The notes under the pieces were generated by a model, which saw nothing but the letters and a program-made list of their open reading frames with translations, was not told where the DNA came from and ran no database searches. From the NCBI GenBank assembly GCA_037444075.1, contig JBBIND010000026.1:1-47483 (forward strand): a stretch of DNA of 47,483 nucleotides, written 5' to 3'. A program made the translations under genes and the position numbers. This DNA comes from JBBIND01 sp037444075 (GTDB lineage: Bacteria; Acidobacteriota; Terriglobia; Bryobacterales; Bryobacteraceae). How positions within the stretch are numbered: position 1 is the first letter of the stretch; each line of letters opens with the position of its first letter. Positions 1-7,889 of this stretch are shown in pieces.

Positions 1-2
1 AA

Positions 3-152
3 GTGCGCCGGCGAGGTAGCCACATCGTATTGCAGAAGAGGCTGTCCCAAGGCACCCTGACGGTGCTCGTTCCGAATCATGACGAAATCAGAATCGGAAC
101 CCTCCAATCCATCATCCGCCAGTCTGGATTGCCCCGGACTGAGTTCGAATAG
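3..152 (+). CDS. HicA-like type II toxin, C-terminal part (cut by window edge)
   Basis: Reading frame 3 from the window edge is open for 49 codons and ends at TAG 150-152. The translation contains a G-S-H-I step followed by a strand with T-L-T-V-L-V-P-N-H, then E-I-R-I-G-T-L and S-I-I-R-Q-S-G. This matches the end of HicA/YcfA toxins, where GSHH, the PxH strand and the GTLxxILRQAG helix are conserved. HicA proteins are small mRNA interferases with a dsRNA-binding-like fold, and the His of the GSHH step is the usual catalytic residue. The start lies outside the window. No HicB-like antitoxin follows in the next kilobase, although hicB normally sits directly beside hicA. It could lie upstream, or this could be an orphan or remnant. 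Confidence 0.7.
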   Translation: MRRRGSHIVLQKRLSQGTLTVLVPNHDEIRIGTLQSIIRQSGLPRTEFE

Positions 153-162
153 TGAGTTTGTA

Positions 163-180
163 GGGACTGACCCCTGCCTC
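163..180. repeat. REP-like GGGACTGACCCCT motif
   Basis: The intergenic stretch after the HicA-like gene contains GGGACTGACCCCT followed by GCCTC. A near-identical string, GGACTGGACCCCT followed by CTC, sits at the other end of the window (47457-47472). Its repetition in non-coding DNA suggests a dispersed extragenic repeat. The function is unknown and the boundaries are approximate. Confidence 0.3.
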
Positions 181-241
181 GGTTTGGACTCGCAGGTGCG
201 CAACTGAACCAGGCGGAAGACGAGTTGTAAGGGAGCGGAAT

Positions 242-283
242 ATGCACTGGTTACCCCCATCCGAGCATCAACGAACGCCATGA
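242..283 (+). CDS. possible 13-codon leader ORF coupled to the methyltransferase
   Basis: A short ORF (M-H-W-L-P-P-S-E-H-Q-R-T-P) starts at ATG 242, 6 nt after a GGGAG Shine-Dalgarno-like run (231-235). Its TGA stop (281-283) overlaps the methyltransferase start (ATG 280) as ATGA. The methyltransferase has no ribosome-binding site of its own, so translation coupling through this mini-ORF is plausible. The evidence is only spacing and overlap, and the peptide resembles nothing I know. Confidence 0.25.
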   Translation: MHWLPPSEHQRTP

Positions 284-1023
284 ACAGATTCGTGAAACAA
301 ATCCTTCTGGGCTGCCGGAAACTTCCGTTGCTGATTGAGGCGAGGTTTGACAGGGAGTTTCTGGCGCCGGACGTTCCACTGTCCAAGACGGTGAGCCACC
401 AACGGTGGCAGCAGTATCTGTATGACGCCGGGAACAAACCCGGGATGCGAGTGTTAGAGATAGGCAGCCGTGAAGTGACGGGAGCCTCGAACGCCCGGAG
501 CGGATTCGGCGAAGCCGAATACACAGGTTTTGACTACTACCCCGGCGATAACGTGGACGTTGTTGGAGATGCTCATCGTCTGTCGTCCTATTTCAGGGAG
601 GGCGAGCAGTTTGATGTCATCTACTCGAGCGCCTGCTTCGAGCACTTCGCCATGCCCTGGGTCGTGGCCGTGGAGATCGCGAAGCTGCTCAAAGTGGGCG
701 GGCTCGTGTTCGTGGAGACGCATTTCTCGTTTTCGTCCCATGAAAGACCATGGCACTTCTTCCAGTTCAGCGACATGGCTTTGAGGGTCCTGTTTTCTGA
801 GGCGCTGGGGTTTGAGTGCATCGAGGCGGGCATGTCAAACCCGATGGTGGGTAGGTTCTCCTCCCTAGCCGACGCATATTTGAAGAACAAGCCTGTAGGC
901 GGACTCTATTGTCACAGTGAGTATCTGGGCAGGAAAGTAAGAGAGGTCGAGTCAGTTGATTGGTCTCAGGTGGACCTGGCAAGTGTCGTAGGCGAAACGC
1001 GGTATCCCCCACCGGAAGCGTAG
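280..1023 (+). CDS. class I SAM-dependent methyltransferase (Methyltransf_11 type)
   Basis: A 247-aa soluble protein. Motif I is V-L-E-I-G-S-R (about residues 59-65), the SAM-binding loop of the Rossmann-like methyltransferase fold. An acidic position follows in G-F-D-Y-Y-P-G-D, a D-V-V-G-D-A-H segment corresponds to motif II, and F-D-V-I-Y-S-S-A-C-F-E-H-F corresponds to motif IV. K-V-G-G-L-V-F-V-E-T-H is motif VI. The region after it (H-F-F-Q-F-S and a Cys-rich C-terminal part) resembles methyltransferases found in surface-glycan clusters, so a small-molecule or sugar acceptor is likely but not shown. No glycan cluster is visible in this window. The start has no clear SD and may be coupled to the short ORF before it. 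Confidence 0.75.
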   Translation: MNRFVKQILLGCRKLPLLIEARFDREFLAPDVPLSKTVSHQRWQQYLYDAGNKPGMRVLEIGSREVTGASNARSGFGEAEYTGFDYYPGDNVDVVGDAHRLSSYFREGEQFDVIYSSACFEHFAMPWVVAVEIAKLLKVGGLVFVETHFSFSSHERPWHFFQFSDMALRVLFSEALGFECIEAGMSNPMVGRFSSLADAYLKNKPVGGLYCHSEYLGRKVREVESVDWSQVDLASVVGETRYPPPEA

Positions 1024-1110
1024 GCAAGGCCGTCGCAGCAGTGCTCGCATTTGCGCCTCGAGTCCGCCCCGCGTGTGCAAAGCTGCGACGATAAAGCCAT
1101 GGAGGGGGAC

Positions 1111-1437
1111 ATGATAGAAGTCATCAGAGCCGGCCAACGGCACTTCTCGGATTTCAGCAACCGGCTGTTCCCCGTCGCTTCAGGTCAGGGGATTCCCGGG
1201 GCGGTCACGTTTCACACGGACGCCAGCATCTACCGTTGCGCTGTGGACGAAGGTAGGGAGGTCTCGCACGACGGGATTTCCGGGTGAAGGGTGTTCGTCT
1301 ATCTCACCGGAGGGGAAGTCACAGCAAACGGTGAGACGCTGAAAGCCCATGATCAGGCAAGGGTTGACATCAAATCTTCCCTAATCCTCAAAGCCCGAAG
1401 GCCATCCGAGCTGATCCTGATCGACGTTCCTTTTTAG
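1111..1437 (+). pseudogene. pirin/YhhW-family cupin remnant: internal deletion plus in-frame TGA
   Basis: ATG 1111 follows a GGAGGGGG ribosome-binding site. The first residues (M-I-E-V-I-R-A-G-Q-R-H-F) match the N-terminus of pirin-like (YhhW, quercetinase-type) bicupins. The sequence then jumps directly to the C-terminal cupin (P-V-A-S-G, then V-T-F-H-T-D-A-S-I-Y). About 150 residues, including the metal-binding first cupin, are therefore missing. A TGA at 1285-1287 stops translation, but the same frame continues with R-V-F-V-Y-L-T-G-G-E-V, the family's usual sequence, to TAG 1435-1437. The position of the stop is normally Arg, and CGA to TGA is one transition. Two independent lesions make a decayed gene the best reading. 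Selenocysteine is unlikely, since no redox motif surrounds the TGA. Confidence 0.8.
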
Positions 1438-1486
1438 GTGCGGAGATGCATGCACTTGCAGCCTGAACCCGACTACGCTGGAACCC

Positions 1487-1516
1487 TTGCCGGGCGAATC
1501 TCTAGTGGAATATCAT
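1487..1516 (+). promoter_or_regulatory. candidate sigma-70 promoter for the first TonB receptor
   Basis: TTGCCG (1487-1492) and TATCAT (1511-1516) are separated by 18 nt. They lie 27 nt before ATG 1544, which has a GGGGGG ribosome-binding run. The prediction comes from hexamer match and spacing only. Confidence 0.4.
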
Positions 1517-1543
1517 GGTTTCTCGGTTTTGGGGGGACTCAAG

Positions 1544-4500
1544 ATGAATCCACAAACATTGCGGTTGTTTCGCGTGCTGGCAGGCTTTCTGGCAGCGGCA
1601 ATTTTGGTAATGGCGCAGGCGCCGACCGGAGGTATCCGCGGTATCGTCAGCGATGCCACGGGAGCGGCCATTCCGGGGGCTGCGGTGCGGCTCGAAAACA
1701 AACAGGCGGGCTTGGCTCGTTCGACTAACGCCGACGCCACCGGCGAGTACGTATTCGCGGCGCTGATGCCGGGGCAGTATGAGGTCAGAGCAACGGCGCC
1801 CGGTTTCCGGGAAATGGCGCGGCAAGCGGAATTGCTAGTGGGGCGTGAACTGACCGTCAGCTTCCAGCTCGAGGTGGGCTCCGAGGCGCAGATCATCTAC
1901 GTGGAAGGTGATGCCGTTCAGGTGAACCTGGTGGACCACAAGGTGGAAGGCATCATCGCAAGGGAGCAAATCGAGCATCTTCCCCTCAACGGACGCAATG
2001 CTCTGGAGTTGGCCCGCCTGCAGCCGGGCGTCATTGTCAGCAGTGGAGTGCCAAGCGGGAAAAACAACTTCGTCAGCGTTGGGCTGGGTGGAGAGACGCA
2101 TCGGGGTACGCGCATCACCGTGGATGGCGGAGGCGTCAATGATGCGGTTGGCGGAGGTTCACAACAGAACTTCTCGCAGGAAGTGGTGCAGGAGTTTCAG
2201 ATCGCCGTGGGCAATGCCGATCCGGCCAGCGGAATCAGCGCTGTCGGCACCGTCAACATCGTCACCCGCAGCGGCAACAATGCCTTCCACGGCACCGCCT
2301 TCATTTACGGCCGCGACAATTCCTTCGCCGCCAACCCGGCGCTCTCCCGCGACGTGCTGAATCCGCGTCCGCAGTTTGACCGCGAACAGTTCGGCTATCT
2401 GGCCAGCGGCCCCCTGGTACGGGACCGTCTTTTCTGGCTTACCTCCATTGACCGTACGAGGCAGCGGGGCGTGAGCGTTTTGAACGCCAACAACGTCGAC
2501 CTTCTGGGCTTCAACACCATCAAGAAAGAACCGTTTGACGTTTTGCTCCAGACGCACAAGCTGGATTACAACGTCAACCTGAATCACCGGCTCGGTTTCC
2601 GGTATTCGCGCGACGGCAACCAGGGCCGCGCGGGCGGTGGACTCGCCGAAAACCAGCGGCTGAATCAAAATACGGCCGATCAATACCTGCTCAGTTGGAA
2701 CGCGGTTGTCAGCCCCCGGCTCGTGAATGACTACCGGATCCATTTCAACAAGTACACCAACTACTACAAGCCCACGCCGGAAGCGATTGCCACGGGCTTT
2801 CCGTCCATCTCCATCCGGCAGTCCAACGTGCGTTTCGGACCTGACGACAATTCACCGCAATCCACGCTCTTGGGACGCATTGAGATGATGAACAACGTCT
2901 CCCAGCAGAGGGGCAAACACTCGCTGAAGTACGGCGGCTCCTTTGAGCGCCATGAGGGGCGGGGCACCTGGCAGTATCACTACCCGGCGCGCGTGTCGCT
3001 CTATTCTCCGCAGGAAGCCCGCGCAGTGGGAATCTCAGTGCCGCGGGAGTACCGGACCATCAATGACTTGTTGCAGCTTCCGTTGGCGGGCTTCACCTTC
3101 GGCGTTGGCAATCCGGAGCAACCGCCGTTCCGCCCGGACAAAGCGGCTGTAAATCATCGTGCGCGGTTTTACTTCGGCACCGGCTGGAGGCTGACGCCGA
3201 AGTTCACGCTGAACCTGGCGCTGGCGTACTCGTTTGAGGACAACCTGGTGAGCCATGATTTGCCGAAACCGCGCAGCCTGTCCAAGTTGCTCAATGGGAA
3301 CATCCAGCCGACCCGGCGAGACTGGAACAACCTCTCGCCGATGTTCGGTTTTGCCTGGTCGCCGACTCAGGGGGACAAGACCGTCATACGCGGCGGCTGG
3401 GGTCTGTACTACAGCACGTTGCTGACTAACGTCCGCCTGGTAGAGCGCACTCACCTGGCGCCCGCCGGAGTCGGTTACTTTGGACTCAGCCAGGCGCAGG
3501 TGCCAAACCCGTTGAATCCGCGCGAGACGTTGGATGTTGTAGTGCGTGGCCCTACGAACTTCCGCGGGGCTGACCTGGTGCGTTTCCTGCCCGCCATCCG
3601 CGCGCCGTTTGAGGAGTTGAGCGCCCGCAACCAGAAGAACGAGGATCTCAGTTTCACGAACCTGGATAACACCCGAACGGCCTCCGCGCTGCTGGATCCG
3701 TTCATGACCACGCCTTACTCCATGCACTACACGTTGGGTATGCAGCGGGAATTGCCCGGCGGAGTGCTGGTCAGTGTAGACGGCGAGTTCAAGCAGAGCG
3801 TCCACCAGATCTTCGCCGCTGACTACAACAAGTTCCGGCACGTCAGAGGGGTGGTGGATCCTTATTTCACCGCCGTCGCCTTTTACCAGACAGGCGCCAC
3901 GGCGCAGTACAAAGCGCTGCTGGTGCGCGCCGAGAAGCGCTACGCCCGGCGCTATCAGTTCCTGGTTTCTTACGCCCGGTCCAGTTTCGTCTCCATGAAC
4001 AGCGACGGCCTGTTCCTTGGCAGCGGCGTCAGCGACAACGACAATTGGAAGGACTCGTTCGGCCCGCAGGGTGGTGACCGGCCGCACAGGCTTGTCTCCG
4101 CCGCCACCGTGGACTTACCCAAAGGGTTCCAGGTGTCCTTCATAACAGAGATGACCTCGCGGGGTCCGAATTCGCTGTCCGCCGGCAACTTCGACTACAA
4201 CGGCGACGGCACGCGCGGCGACCGCCTCCCCGGCATCAAGAACAACCAGGTGAACCGCAGCATCAAGGAGAAGGACATTCCCGCGTTGGTGGATAAATTC
4301 AACGCCGAATGGGCTGGAAAGCGTGACGCGCAAGGCGCCTTGGTGAGAGCGGTTTCGCTGCCGGCGACGTTCTGGATGGGTGACGCCAGCTTTTCGCAGG
4401 ACCTCCGGCTCACCAAGACCTTCCGCTTCGGAGAGCGCTTCCGCCTGGTGGGCATAGGCGAAGTGTTCAACGTGTTCAACATCGCCAACCTGGGCGGCTT

Positions 4501-4612
4501 CTCCGGCGACCTGACGAGCACGCGCTTTGGCCAGCCCACCTCGCGCATCAGCAACGTGTTCGGCACAGGCGGTCCGCGAGCCTTCCAGTTCGCGCTGCGC
4601 TTCAACTACTGA
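1544..4612 (+). CDS. TonB-dependent receptor with carboxypeptidase-regulatory-like domain (Oar-like)
   Basis: A 1022-aa outer-membrane protein. I chose ATG 1544 because it follows a G-rich ribosome-binding run and opens a clean signal peptide (M-N-P-Q-T-L, hydrophobic core, A-Q-A cleavage region). Residues about 30-110 form a carboxypeptidase-regulatory-like beta-sandwich (G-I-R-G-I-V-S-D to the E-Y-V-F segment). A plug-like region follows (L-P-L-N-G-R-N-A-L-E-L, then I-T-V-D-G), then a long beta-barrel ending in an aromatic C-terminal strand (F-A-L-R-F-N-Y) typical of BAM substrates. Proteins of this layout are greatly expanded in Acidobacteriota and are assumed to import oligosaccharides or peptides. 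No SusD partner is adjacent. The divergent GH127/CBM9-like operon beyond its 3' end suggests a glycan link, which is inference. Confidence 0.92.
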   Translation: MNPQTLRLFRVLAGFLAAAILVMAQAPTGGIRGIVSDATGAAIPGAAVRLENKQAGLARSTNADATGEYVFAALMPGQYEVRATAPGFREMARQAELLVGRELTVSFQLEVGSEAQIIYVEGDAVQVNLVDHKVEGIIAREQIEHLPLNGRNALELARLQPGVIVSSGVPSGKNNFVSVGLGGETHRGTRITVDGGGVNDAVGGGSQQNFSQEVVQEFQIAVGNADPASGISAVGTVNIVTRSGNNAFHGTAFIYGRDNSFAANPALSRDVLNPRPQFDREQFGYLASGPLVRDRLFWLTSIDRTRQRGVSVLNANNVDLLGFNTIKKEPFDVLLQTHKLDYNVNLNHRLGFRYSRDGNQGRAGGGLAENQRLNQNTADQYLLSWNAVVSPRLVNDYRIHFNKYTNYYKPTPEAIATGFPSISIRQSNVRFGPDDNSPQSTLLGRIEMMNNVSQQRGKHSLKYGGSFERHEGRGTWQYHYPARVSLYSPQEARAVGISVPREYRTINDLLQLPLAGFTFGVGNPEQPPFRPDKAAVNHRARFYFGTGWRLTPKFTLNLALAYSFEDNLVSHDLPKPRSLSKLLNGNIQPTRRDWNNLSPMFGFAWSPTQGDKTVIRGGWGLYYSTLLTNVRLVERTHLAPAGVGYFGLSQAQVPNPLNPRETLDVVVRGPTNFRGADLVRFLPAIRAPFEELSARNQKNEDLSFTNLDNTRTASALLDPFMTTPYSMHYTLGMQRELPGGVLVSVDGEFKQSVHQIFAADYNKFRHVRGVVDPYFTAVAFYQTGATAQYKALLVRAEKRYARRYQFLVSYARSSFVSMNSDGLFLGSGVSDNDNWKDSFGPQGGDRPHRLVSAATVDLPKGFQVSFITEMTSRGPNSLSAGNFDYNGDGTRGDRLPGIKNNQVNRSIKEKDIPALVDKFNAEWAGKRDAQGALVRAVSLPATFWMGDASFSQDLRLTKTFRFGERFRLVGIGEVFNVFNIANLGGFSGDLTSTRFGQPTSRISNVFGTGGPRAFQFALRFNY

Positions 4613-4617
4613 GGAAT

Positions 4618-4650
4618 AGGGCGCCCCGGCCTCAGGCCCTGGGGCGCCCT
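4618..4650 (+). terminator. GC-rich hairpin after the first TonB receptor
   Basis: AGGGCGCCCC and GGGGCGCCCT form a perfect 10-bp stem around a 13-nt loop, starting 6 nt after the stop. There is no T-run, so it is either a weak intrinsic terminator or an mRNA-stabilising hairpin. It lies between convergent genes and may act on both. Confidence 0.6.
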
Positions 4651-4700
4651 GAATGAGCCAGCTTCGCATCACTGCCGGCGCTAAGCAGCGGCAGCTATCT

Positions 4701-5777
4701 TTAAGGCGTCCGGCACCGCAACAGCGATATCTCGCTCAGCATGCATGGCGGAAGATGCAGCAGGAAGCCGGTGCCGGTCGTCTCCAGGCGGATTTTCGAA
4801 GCCGCGGCGCCGAGTTCTTCAAGCGTTGCCGCGAAACGGCCCTGCGTGCGGCGATGCTCGCGCTGAGCGTAGTACATTGCGTGGAGCTGCTCTTTCACGG
4901 GCCACAGCGGGTCCTTCTCGAAGCTCTTTGACGGGGCGCGGGCAGTGGTGAACTCGACATAACCCCAGGTTTCAGGGCGGTGCATGTTGATGGCGTATTG
5001 AGGCGACCAAACCCAGTTGTCTTCGCGCAAGCCGGGCAGCTTTTCGTAGCGGCCGCCGGTGACCTGCAGGCGCCATTGGACGCGAGAGAAATTCACCCGC
5101 CAGCGGTCTCCGTTGCGGGGCGGCAACGCTGCGCCCGCGCTGCGCTCGAAAGCTTTCCAGGGAAAGGCCATCTCGACGGACCATCCGCGGTCCGTGTCGG
5201 CGGGGTTGTTAAGAGTGCCGTCAACATGGACGGCGGTCAGCAGGCCGGGGATTTCCCAGGAGTTGTCCGCTTTACCTCCGTCTTTGTAAGGTCGTGGCAG
5301 GAACAGGTCCCAACCGGTGTTCAGGGCGTTGATCTCAAACTCGAAGTAGTCGTGGTTATCCCCGTCCGGGTCGATGAAGACCTCGAAATCGTTATCCCGG
5401 AAGATGACCGAGTCGTGTTCGGTAAGCGTGGCCCAAACGTGCGGTTCATCCATCCAGGCGGCGATGTAGAAGTAGTCTTCATCCCAAGCCATCTTGGCGC
5501 GGGTCATGTGTCTCGGCAGCGGCTTGCGGTCGCCTTCGATATCGACGAAAGTCTCCGTCCACGGGATTACGTCCCACGCGGACTCGTCCATTCGCCCGTC
5601 GATCTTAAGCTTGCCGTCCGCGCGGTAGCAGACATAGCCGTTCGGATGTGGAAGGGGAGACAGCGGCGCCGGACCCACCGGCGAAGGTGCGGCTGGATCC
5701 TGACCCAGGACCAACGCTGTCAGCACGGCGGAGGTGGCGCCGGCCGTGAAAGAGAACCACTTTAGCCGCTTCAACAT
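4701..5777 (-). CDS. secreted carbohydrate-binding family 9-like protein
   Basis: A 358-aa protein with an N-terminal signal peptide (M-L-K-R-L-K-W, hydrophobic stretch to about residue 26) and a Pro-rich linker. The main domain (about residues 45-275) shows the CBM9-like pattern: K-I-D-G-R-M-D-E-S-A-W-D near its start, W-D-E-D-Y-F-Y-I-A-A-W in the middle, D-N-D-F-E-V-F-I-D-P-D-G-D-N-H-D-Y-F-E-F, and a closing W-G-Y-V-E-F. In xylanases this fold binds reducing ends of sugars, while free-standing versions such as this are common in Acidobacteriota and of unproven ligand. The ATG follows a strong GAGGAGG site that overlaps the stop of the GH127 gene 10 nt upstream, so the two are almost certainly co-translated. 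The last 60 residues do not match a domain I recognise. Confidence 0.85.
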   Translation of the reverse strand: MLKRLKWFSFTAGATSAVLTALVLGQDPAAPSPVGPAPLSPLPHPNGYVCYRADGKLKIDGRMDESAWDVIPWTETFVDIEGDRKPLPRHMTRAKMAWDEDYFYIAAWMDEPHVWATLTEHDSVIFRDNDFEVFIDPDGDNHDYFEFEINALNTGWDLFLPRPYKDGGKADNSWEIPGLLTAVHVDGTLNNPADTDRGWSVEMAFPWKAFERSAGAALPPRNGDRWRVNFSRVQWRLQVTGGRYEKLPGLREDNWVWSPQYAINMHRPETWGYVEFTTARAPSKSFEKDPLWPVKEQLHAMYYAQREHRRTQGRFAATLEELGAAASKIRLETTGTGFLLHLPPCMLSEISLLRCRTP

Positions 5778-5787
5778 GCAAGCCTCC

Positions 5788-7818
5788 TCAACGCTTGGCA
5801 GGCGGTGCGGACCGCCCCGCCGGCGGCGCCCACGGGAAGGCCGCTACGCGTAGCTTGGCCGACCCGTAAGGAATCAGGATAACCTCCTCCTCAGCGGCTG
5901 CACTCTTCACAGGACTGGCCGGCAGCGGGCCCGCCGAACCATTGAGCAATGTCCACTCAGGCAATCGGCGTGCCCTGGCGCGAAGCCGCACAGGCGCGCC
6001 GTCCGGACTGAAGACGAGTTCGCCGAGCGGCAATTCCTGAACGGAGAAAGCAGCTTCGGGGCGGGCAGGGTCCACGGACAAAGCGTAATTCCAAGGCGTG
6101 GTGGGATGCACTTCCCAATCGGCGTGCGGTTCCTCGCCGCGCACCTTGCGCCAATCCTCGCCCATCTTCAGGGCGAACACCAATGGCCCGCGCAGGATGC
6201 TCACCGCTCCTTGATAACCCCGCTCCGCGCGGAGCTTCATCGGGAACACCAGTTCCACCGTGTCGCCGCCCTTCCAAAGCCTGCTCACGGTATGGAAGGC
6301 GCCGGCCCGCAGACCGCTTTCCGCAACACCATTCACGCTCAGGCGGGCTGTCTCCGCCCAGCCCGGGATGCGCAACCGCAGCGGGAAGCGCGTGGGGCGC
6401 TCGGTTTCGACGCGCAGCCGGACGGTATCTCGGAACGGGTACTCTGTCTGCGCATGAATTGTGACGGAGACGCCATCCAGGCTTGCCGTCACGCGGCTGG
6501 GTCCGTAAGCCACTGCCGCCAGACCGCCGTCAGGGGTGGCCATCCAGAGGTGGGAGACGAACTTCGGCCAGCCTTGGTGCATATTCGCGGTGCAGCATCC
6601 GAAGTTGGGCTCGAGCCCGAAGATGTTCGAATCCGGACCGTTGGTGGTCCAGTTCCGGGATTTGTCAATGCTGCACAATACCTGGTTCACTTGCTGGTCA
6701 TACTGGTGGGCCCACATGTCCGCCTTGAACGTTGCCGGCAGGGCGTTGTAGGCCATGCGCTCCAGGCGGTCGGCCAGCGGCGCGTCGCCGAGGATGGCCA
6801 GCATCTGTTCCAGAGAGAACATGCCTTCCACGACGGCGCACAATTCGGTGCCCTGGGAAGGGTCGAGCCCCGCGTAGTGCTCGTCGCCGCTGTGCACGCC
6901 GGAAGCCTGCCAGTGGTGCCGGTCCAGCGTCTCGAGCATTCGGTAGACGGCCCTGCGGTCAGCGTCCTCTTTGGTGACCTGCCACCACACGGCGGGAGTC
7001 TTCAGCGCCATGGCGTTGTTTACTACGTGCGTGGAAAGATTGGCTTGCGAGCGCTCTATCTTGTTCGGGTATCGGAAGTCCGCGAAATGGGCCTGCCAGT
7101 TGAAGGACTGGCCGTGCAGTACCTTGGCCAGCCGCAGCAGCGCGGCGTCGCCCGTGCGGTTGTATAGCCAGACGACGCTCAGCAACTGGTCCGCCCAGCG
7201 ATGCGCGGCCCACCGGATCAGCGGCCGGTCTGCGGCTTCGCGCAGGTGGTAGTTGAAATAGGCGCTCATCAGCGGCAGGACGCGGGCATCGCCGGTGGCC
7301 TCTTGGTACTGCGTCAGGACCTTCAGCATGACCATGTTGGGCCACCAGTCGGTAGCCTGCCAGCCTTGCTTGTAGTCGCCGCGTGAGGGGTCAGGCCCGA
7401 AGTAGCCATCGCGGCGCGAGTTTGCCAGCGTCCAGCCGACCCATTTGTGCGCCTTGGCCAGCAGCCTCTCATCTTCCAGGAGAAAGGCCAGGGGCACCAA
7501 CCCGTCCATGTAGTAAGGTCCGCGTTCCCAGCTCTCGCCCTTTCCTCCCAGCCAGCCGCTGTGGGGACCCAGGTCTGGCCAGAACTCGTCGAGATTCCCG
7601 GTCAGCCCGCTAGCCTGAACACGCAACTGCTGCCGCAACCAGCCTTCCGGCTTGATCGAGCCCAACGGCAGGGGCGCCAGAGCATTCGCTGCCAGAGGTT
7701 CCCGGTTCCAGTGTGGGCGCGCCGGGGCTCTTTGTCCGGCAAGAGGGGCTGCCAGCAGGCAGATCAAGGAGCACACAAAAGAAGCCCTCCAAAAAAGGGA
7801 GCGTGGATTTATCGGCAT
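5788..7818 (-). CDS. GH127-family beta-L-arabinofuranosidase (DUF1680), secreted
   Basis: A 676-aa protein with a signal peptide (S-L-F-W-R-A-S-F, L-L-A-A-P-L-A-G) and an (alpha/alpha)6-barrel glycosidase domain. Catalytic marks of GH127 are visible: G-T-E-L-C (Glu325 and Cys327) and F-G-C-C-T (Cys408-Cys409). Both match the Glu/Cys spacing of HypBA1, where a zinc-bound Cys is the nucleophile. The W-E-R-G-P-Y-Y-M-D-G segment near residue 100 is also typical. The expected reaction is release of beta-L-arabinofuranose or a related sugar from plant glycans in the periplasm or outside. ATG 7818 is chosen over GTG 7839 because AAAGGAA precedes it at good spacing. First gene of a two-gene operon. 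A palindromic operator candidate overlaps its -35. Substrate specificity within GH127 varies, so arabinofuranose is an inference. Confidence 0.88.
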   Translation of the reverse strand: MPINPRSLFWRASFVCSLICLLAAPLAGQRAPARPHWNREPLAANALAPLPLGSIKPEGWLRQQLRVQASGLTGNLDEFWPDLGPHSGWLGGKGESWERGPYYMDGLVPLAFLLEDERLLAKAHKWVGWTLANSRRDGYFGPDPSRGDYKQGWQATDWWPNMVMLKVLTQYQEATGDARVLPLMSAYFNYHLREAADRPLIRWAAHRWADQLLSVVWLYNRTGDAALLRLAKVLHGQSFNWQAHFADFRYPNKIERSQANLSTHVVNNAMALKTPAVWWQVTKEDADRRAVYRMLETLDRHHWQASGVHSGDEHYAGLDPSQGTELCAVVEGMFSLEQMLAILGDAPLADRLERMAYNALPATFKADMWAHQYDQQVNQVLCSIDKSRNWTTNGPDSNIFGLEPNFGCCTANMHQGWPKFVSHLWMATPDGGLAAVAYGPSRVTASLDGVSVTIHAQTEYPFRDTVRLRVETERPTRFPLRLRIPGWAETARLSVNGVAESGLRAGAFHTVSRLWKGGDTVELVFPMKLRAERGYQGAVSILRGPLVFALKMGEDWRKVRGEEPHADWEVHPTTPWNYALSVDPARPEAAFSVQELPLGELVFSPDGAPVRLRARARRLPEWTLLNGSAGPLPASPVKSAAAEEEVILIPYGSAKLRVAAFPWAPPAGRSAPPAKR

Positions 7819-7844
7819 GAGGCCATTTCCTTTCCGCACCCGAC

Positions 7845-7884
7845 AGTATTTCCCAGGCCCGCGCCGGAGGGCAACCGGTTGCCC
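7845..7884 (-). promoter_or_regulatory. GH127 operon promoter with overlapping LacI-type palindrome
   Basis: On the minus strand, TTGCCC (7874-7869) and AATACT (7850-7845) are separated by 18 nt, and the start codon follows 26 nt after the -10. The -35 lies inside a perfect 16-bp palindrome, GGGCAACCGGTTGCCC (7869-7884). The AACCGGTT core with a central CG is typical of LacI/GalR-family operators. A repressor bound here would cover the promoter. No regulator gene is in the window. Confidence 0.55.
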
Positions 7885-7889
7885 GCAAA

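Noticed and set aside
1285..1287. In-frame TGA of the pirin remnant as a second selenocysteine codon
   Set aside because: The position is normally Arg, no Cys or redox motif is near, no SECIS-like hairpin follows at the right distance, and the gene also lacks its N-terminal cupin.
3035..4087. 350-codon antisense frame in the first TonB receptor
   Set aside because: A shadow of the receptor's reading frame with low-complexity composition and no family match.
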